The notes under the pieces were generated by a model. The model ran no database searches. It was not told the DNA's origin and saw only the letters and a program-made list of their open reading frames with translations. This document shows positions 58,684 through 64,000 of a stretch of DNA of 64,000 nt, piece by piece. Position 1 is the stretch's first letter. Every line of letters begins with the position of its first letter. A program made the translations under genes and the position numbers. Source of the DNA: Limnoperna fortunei (Eukaryota; Mollusca; Bivalvia; Mytilida; Modiolidae); assembly GCA_944474755.1 (NCBI GenBank), contig OX104123.1:64163898-64227897 (forward strand), read 5' to 3'.

Positions 58684-59302
58684 CTACCTGCTAACGTTGT
58701 CAATGCCACCACACTAGACGCCTTTGTAGTACAACTGACACCAGCTGTTCTCTCTACACACTCTATTAAACCTAATACCCATTGTACATAGTTTTTATCA
58801 CCCGTTTTTAATATGTTTTTTTGTAATTTTGCACTTGTTCATTTCTTTCTAATTCGCAAACATTTAAATTTTATACTTTAGCCCAAGTCACGCTGACCAA
58901 CAGTTTCGCTTTTATCAATTATTGATAGTTAACTGTATACCTAAAGCAAAAGAAGAAATGTCTATTTGATTGTTAAAAGTAATCACCTGTCATGACAAAA
59001 TTATTACCTATTATTTTTTTTAATTGACATACCTGTATTAATTTTATGGCTTCTCTTATCCACGTCCTTTGTACCTGAAATTAATTGGTTAGCACCCTCG
59101 GTTATAATTTTTGTTCGAGTTATTTATGGTGACTTACATGAGTTTACTATCAATATGACCTATAAATGAGTTCGAGTTTTCGAGAAATCAATGTTCGAAA
59201 AACCGGGGTTTTTTTTGTACCAACATATATAGAAATAAATGTCGGGACTTTAAAAACAGTTCGAGAAATCAGTAGTGTTCGAGCCATCCGAGTTTTACTG
59301 TA

Positions 59303-60470
59303 TAAGCCTAATATTTATATATATACAAAAAGGTTATTTTTCCGTGTCAGGAGTGTGGAAATCTCCTACATCGTCAGCCACTTTGGTTCGCCATTATAGC
59401 ATGCTAGCCTAACCCCCCACCCCACCCCAACAATAAGGCCTTCTTATTCGAATAAGGAAGGTATCACAACATTTTCATACGTTAATCTACTTAATATGCA
59501 ATTGGTGTTAGGCATAATCTGCTAAACATTCCGTTATATAAGCAAATAATATGCATTTTAATACATCGACTTTCTTTAAATGTTAGCTCTATCGCGATTT
59601 ATCCAAAAACATAAAAGTTACAACGAAACAAGTGAAAAATCCTGACGTTTTTTAATAAGAAACTCTATATTGGATTTGATCTTTATTTCTTCCAATGAGA
59701 GACTATTTTACAAAAAGGTAAAATATATCGATTTCTTTCCTAAGGCATATTATATACCTGTTGAATTCTTAGTCATCAGTGCAGACAATTAAAAGGAATA
59801 AAAGCCACCTATTTCCGTAAGTTATTTCTAATATTATTTCTAATATTATATGTTTCGAAAATATACTTCAACGTTATTTTGGGATTACAAAGCCGGTTTT
59901 CACTGAACTACATTGACAATTAAAATCAAACGCCGTACTTATTATTTTTCAAAGTTAATTAAAAACTCATTTATGCCTTATTTTAGTGGTTTATTTTGTA
60001 AACGCTTTGTGATTTATAGAAAAATCCCCGGTAAACAAAGTTTATAAATCATATAAGGATAAAAAATGCTTTTGTAATGCCTTTAAATAAAAAAATATAC
60101 TGAACAGAGAAATCTGTAGATAACAATTTCCAATACTCGTGTACTGAAGTAGTGATACATGCATATATTATATTGCAACATTAAAACAAAACAAATAAAA
60201 CTCTTTTTTGTTCTTATTGGCAAAAGTCGTTTACACTAATAGCGTAACATACTGTTAGACGCCATATGTTTAATTTAGACATATTTTTTTTACAAAACAA
60301 TGGAAACAAGTAAATCGTACTTTTGAAGTCCTCACCTGACATGTTAGGGGTGCCGTTAGTTTAAAAAATTCCTTTTTGAATTTTCAAAATGGCTGTCGTT
60401 TCCATAGAAACAGTTTATAGATGCCTATATTAGGTAGGTAAGGCTTTTTACTTCTTCCTGGACATGAAAA
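59303..60470. other. Non-coding stretch
   Basis: A C-rich run (59411-59428) precedes a palindrome, ccttcttattcgaataagga (59440-59459). No genes recognised. Confidence 0.45.
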
Positions 60471-60474
60471 TAAG

Positions 60475-60680
60475 AGTTTGACGGGTGCCTAATAAGAGGC
60501 TGACTCGCCCGGAGCACCTGAGTTTCCATGGTTTGTTTTAGCATCGGGCAACTCACTTTCTGTTTTTTGAGTCTTTGGTGTTTGTTTTGCGTGGTATACG
60601 TTTGTCTATGTTCGGATTATGAATTGTACCTTGACCATCGGCTCTTCTTGTTCCGTCGGTTTCCTTTTTGATTTGTATTC
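60475..60680 (+). mobile_element. 3' tail of the Penelope-like element, inverted copy
   Basis: Reads, in the opposite sense to the other copies, tgacgggtgcctaataagag, gcccggagcacctgagtttc, catggtttgttttagcat, tgtttgtctatg-type and ttgttccgtcggtttccttt blocks in element order. Diverged; no RT attached. Confidence 0.75.
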
Positions 60681-60930
60681 ATGTGTAATATCTTTAACCA
60701 CAAAAGTTTAGTTAAAAACGAAGTAAGTTCGAATAAAGAATTAAAAATTCAAAGCTTAGAACAGATTTTAGAAATTGATCTTAATTTAAATTTAAAACTT
60801 CTTTAGAACCTTTTCGAAACTAAATATGACTGATATTACTTCGCTAATAAATATGCAATATTTTGTCCTTCTTCGCTGCATAAAAACATCTTAGTCAATT
60901 GTATTGTTAACTTTTTGGTTGAACACTTAG

Positions 60931-61018
60931 ATGATCCGGAATCGAACCCGCAATCTCAGTGTTGACAAACCGCGTGATCAATAGTAGACGAACTACCGTA
61001 ACCACTCGGCCACCGACA
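60931..61018 (-). mobile_element. tRNA-like head of a SINE
   Basis: On the minus strand tggccgagtggtta (61012-60999) is a perfect A box and ggttcgattcc (60948-60938) a perfect B box, separated by about 50 bases. The middle (gtctactattgatcacgcgg) matches the SINE at 10824-11046. The acceptor-stem ends do not pair and no CCA-like end or anticodon arm is convincing, so it is a SINE head rather than a working tRNA gene. Confidence 0.75.
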
Positions 61019-62039
61019 CCCTTGTATGAATATAAATTATATGGCGTAACAGTGTGTTACACCACTAAATGAAATAACAAGTTACAATACAATCTCCATT
61101 ATTAATCAGTCATTACACAAACTGCTATCTCAGTTACACCACCTTACATGAAGACCCCGTGTGGGACCCGGGGCACAGGAGAATAGGCCCACGGCTTCCT
61201 CAGCCTGCAGTAAGAGAATGCTAACAGAGGCAACACTTGCCGTGTGTTGCGAATCGTGTCGATTACAGGACGGGATTTTAGTAGGCCGGGTAAACGGTGC
61301 CGATAACTTACTGAACCATTACTTTTTCTAGACGGAAATCGATTAAGCCCTGACTTCGATGAATCGGCATGTTACGTCTTGCCCTTTGTGAATCCTTATC
61401 ATTTAAGCTACTCTATTACATTATTTTCCTTCAAACTGATCCACGAAATATATATACAATTTGATAGACGGCTTCCTTACAAGATTTGCAAAGAAGGCGG
61501 TGGCTGAAAGGCAAAGTTTCCACAGCTTTATAGAGGTGACATGTTTGCCGTGTGTTGCAACCCGCGATTGTGGAGGAAGGGATCCTGGTGGTTGAGAGAT
61601 CACTCTCTGCTGCATTCATTAGTGCGGGTCAGCGGGTTTGATTTTCAATTCACCACTTTGGCCTTGACTTCAACTAGACGGGAGACCGGATGGACCCGGT
61701 TCGGTCAATCGGCTGGTCACGCCGAGCCCTTAACAAGCTTGTAATCATTTTTTGATCAATTGATTATATCTTGTGAATTTAAGTTCCAAAGTTGATTTGT
61801 TAGAAGCTGTTAAGAAGGCTGTGTCTTATGGGTCAATCGAGTAGTTAGAGTTTCGAATGGTTGTTTGGCAAGTTAATTCTGGCACGAAGCTTGCGTTCGT
61901 GAAGAAATTCATCTATTTGAGTATACCACCCTTGGAACACCTGATGCTTTCTGCTGGTGATCCGCAGAGACACGCATCGCCCCTGTTGGCACTCCGTGGC
62001 GGGTGGGTGACAAGGGTGGTGAACCGCAATCTTTCAACA

Positions 62040-63140
62040 TGGCTCCAGAAATAGAAATTAAAAATGGTCCAAAAAAAATTACATTCCTCTTGAAGAAGTG
62101 GTTGATGATGAGCAGTGGTCAAGATTTATTGTTCTTAATAAAATTTCTCCATTTGTAATTGAAAAACTATTAAGGGTTGTGCAGGAGATGTAAAAAAATG
62201 TTACAAAAAGGAAATCGGGCTCTTTGTTAATTGAATGTTAAAAAAAACAACACACCTTCAATTTGTTAAAATTAAACAAAATTCTTGATTTAAGCATCTC
62301 TTCCTCTCCTCATAGAACTTTAAATTCCAGCCAAGGTATTATTCGTTACAGACACCAAGATCTCTCTGAACTTACAGAGGACGAAATTTGTGAAGAACTT
62401 AAACCTCAGTGTATAACAAAAGTCAAAAGATTCGTAGCCAACAGAGAAAGGGTTCAGGTCAAACTGAATACCTTTCTTTTGCACTTAAATACTCCATCTG
62501 CCCCTTCATCAATAAAAATCGGTCTCTACAATGTTAAAGTTAGCCAATCCCTGCTCTACTTTAAGTGTAAAAAGTTCGGCCATGGGAAGGGACAGTGCAG
62601 AGGTCGCTTGATCTGTTTTAATTGCGCAGAAGTAGGACATGAGGGCTTTTTCTGCACTAAACCTAAACTCCAAAGTGTGCCAATTGTGGTGAAGCCCACA
62701 TGTCCTCATCCAAGTATTGTCATCATTTTAAAAAGGAAAAAGAAATACTTAGGTTAAAAACTGAAAGAAACATCCATTACCCTAAGGAACGTCGTCTGTA
62801 TAGTACAACGAATAATCCCTCGTCTCCTGCATACGCCAGTGTGGCGAGTTCTCACTTCAGTTGAAAAGCATCACCTGGGCTATTGACAAACAGGAACCTT
62901 CAAAATTACAAGTCAAAACAACAGACAAAATAAATTCAATCTTCACGGAAATCATTATCTTCTCAAACCGCTTCATCTTCAGCAGCCTCTCAAACTGCAG
63001 CGTCTTCAGCACACTCTCAATCCTCAACCAATTCTTCAAGTAGCCCCCTTAAAAAAATTCAAAAAATACCAACTCCAATTTAAATTCTTCTAAGTCAACT
63101 TAAACTCAAATCAAAAAGGAGATCGAACTCCAAAACTGCT
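62040..63140 (+). pseudogene. LINE-B copy 2 ORF1 with zinc knuckles
   Basis: Reads HRTLNSSQGIIRYRHQDLSE, a region missing in copy 1, then YFKCKKFGHGKGQC (first knuckle with the first Cys lost to Tyr-Phe), CFNCAEVGHEGFFC (second knuckle, intact) and a degraded third. A Ser-rich tail follows. Frameshifts are at about 62140 and 62750. Confidence 0.85.
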
Positions 63141-63189
63141 GCGGGATCCCATTAATGTCCACAACAGGTTTGGATGTCTAGATTCCTGG

Positions 63190-63628
63190 GAATGGATCAT
63201 ATTCGGCTATTGATCTTACAATAGCAAACCCTTCTTTGTTGCCCGATTTCTCATGGAAAGACCATGACGATCTCTGTGGCAGTGATCACTTTCCCATTAT
63301 ATTGAAATCTTTACACTCTTCAAACACAGAACGAGTCGCTTGGTATAGGTATGGCAAGGCCAATTGGCCTCTATTTGAACAAATCTGTATAGAGCGATTT
63401 AACTCGGATACTTTTGAAGCTGTTTCTGGTCCAATTTTTAAATTCAATGAAACACTTATATCAATGTCTGATGAAACAATTCCTAAGACCTCGACAAATC
63501 CAAAACATCCTAGTAAACCACGGTTCGATGACAGTTGTGAGGACGCTATTAAAGACCGGAAAAAGCCGAACGACGCTTTAATAAACACCAAACTCAAAAT
63601 AATCTTAACCATTTCCGAATTTTTTTAG
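63190..63628 (+). pseudogene. LINE-B copy 2 endonuclease end and linker
   Basis: Reads SAIDLTIANPSLLPDFSWKD then LCGSDHFPII (the terminal S-D-H motif), W-Y-R-Y-G-K-A-N-W and DTFEAVSGPIFKFNETLISM, and ends in the Lys-rich linker. ORF1 sequence passes almost directly into the endonuclease end at about 63180, so the N-terminal two thirds are deleted. This is complementary to copy 1, which keeps the start and lacks the end. Confidence 0.85.
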
Positions 63629-63789
63629 CGAAAGCTCGCAGGGTAACAAAACAAAGATGACGCACCTCTTGGCGTAACTTTGTTTCTAAACTAAATTACC
63701 ATAACCCCATGAAAAAATTTTGGAACATGATTCGTAAAATAAAAGATAAAAAACAGTAAAGCAACTGTCCATCATTTAAAGGATGGAGA

Positions 63790-64000
63790 ACAGGGGCGGA
63801 TGCAGCCTGAAATGAAAGGGGGGGGGGGGTCCAAATTTGTCATGGTGGCCGATGCCCACCATGCCGACCTCGCAGAGGTCGTATTACGGCATGGGGTCTC
63901 GGGGCCGCTTAAGGCCCCCATAAGCTCTGAACGAAATGGTGTAAAATCCTGCATTCTGACGATTTCCTGACACCTTAAACATGTTCGTTAAAATGTCATT
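63790..64000. mobile_element. End of a DNA transposon or MITE, continuing past the window
   Basis: caggggcggatgcagcctga at 63792 starts abruptly after LINE-B sequence and is followed by a G run (63821-63830). CAGGGGCGGAT-type ends are familiar from hAT-like elements. A small inverted repeat (ccgacctcgcagaggtcg) is at 63871-63888. The other end and any target duplication lie outside the window. Confidence 0.55.

Larger units (their letters stand above)
56410..58880 (+). mobile_element. LINE-C: PHD-finger-containing non-LTR element, RT internally deleted, nested in the pogo-like element
   Basis: Order on plus: 5' segment, PHD-type finger (56681-57025), AP endonuclease (57029-57870), a jump, then the RT from motif C to the thumb (57950-58683) and a 3' UTR. 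The RT fingers and motifs A and B are absent: the sequence passes from WDKIKLDLENTYKIW to KLRLFVDDSIIYKTI within about 90 bases, a clean loss of about 1 kb or more. Remaining frames have several shifts. The exact insertion ends are not visible. Confidence 0.85.
55513..59302. mobile_element. Pogo/Tc1-like DNA element (3.8 kb with nested LINE)
   Basis: The left end TA-cagtagaacttcgataact-cgaac at 55513 and the right end, read in reverse, TA-cagtaaaactcggatggct-cgaac at 59302, are inverted repeats beginning CAGT with TA target duplications. The repeated gttcgag motif continues inside both ends. CAGT ends with TA sites are typical of Tc1/mariner and pogo families. No transposase is visible; much of the interior is a LINE, so the DNA element itself is probably a short non-autonomous one. 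Confidence 0.75.
61150..63789 (+). mobile_element. LINE-B copy 2: 5' half, cut by a DNA element at 63790
   Basis: The same family as 30319-35341, opposite strand. It starts near 61153 with gtgtgggacccggggcacag, shared with the 5' end of copy 1. Two 5' monomers follow (61153-61496, 61497-61815), then ORF1 (about 62040-63130), the end of the endonuclease with linker (63190-63628) and the start of RT linker. Most of the endonuclease is deleted, and the sequence ends at HHLKDGE next to a different element. Confidence 0.9.

Noticed and set aside
60931..61018. A functional tRNA gene
   Set aside because: A and B boxes are perfect, but acceptor ends do not pair and the sequence matches the SINE at 10824-11046.

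Overview
The window looks like a bivalve mollusc chromosome, most likely a mussel (Mytilidae). It is AT-rich, nearly all long ORFs are decayed retrotransposon pieces, true coding sequence is split by spliceosomal introns, and several dispersed repeats look like ones I recall as common in mussel genomes. The taxon is inferred from repeat character, not from a marker gene.

Layout. (1) 1-6178, minus strand: a long decayed non-LTR retrotransposon (LINE-A) with an esterase-type ORF1 and an endonuclease/reverse-transcriptase ORF2, cut by a 223-bp insertion flanked by a 21-bp target duplication. (2) 7842-16739, minus strand: a host gene assembled here from eight exons. It has a signal-peptide exon, four exons carrying one six-cysteine module, one antistasin-like exon and a Thr/Ser linker exon. 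Every internal junction is phase 1 and the joined frame is open. Its introns hold a SINE, a TA-flanked inverted-repeat transposon, a 33-bp minisatellite, a foldback element, a LINE 3' end and an ATT microsatellite. (3) 17.1-27.3 kb: degenerate satellites, dispersed repeats, a 41-bp minisatellite, a CR1-like LINE remnant and two diverged copies of a non-coding segment. (4) 27.9-30.1 kb: a pseudogene copy of a GPCR, followed by a short tandem repeat split by a 5-kb LINE (LINE-B) with a clear 12-bp target duplication. (5) 35.4-46.4 kb: mostly non-coding, with one SINE, satellites and dispersed repeats. (6) 46840-48138, plus strand: an intact single-exon rhodopsin-family GPCR, the parent-like paralogue of the pseudogene. 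(7) 48.1-64 kb: more repeats, including two 145-bp repeats with a hammerhead-ribozyme-like core, a Penelope-like element and further copies of its 3' tail, a ~60-bp minisatellite, a pogo/Tc1-like element with a PHD-bearing LINE inside it, a tRNA-like SINE head, a second LINE-B copy, and the start of another DNA element.

Two host genes are therefore well supported: the secreted Cys-rich gene and the GPCR. The rest is transposon biology, and several relationships can be read from it: LINE-B and the SINEs share a 3' tail, the Penelope-like element explains a four-copy dispersed repeat, and nested insertions give a relative order of events.
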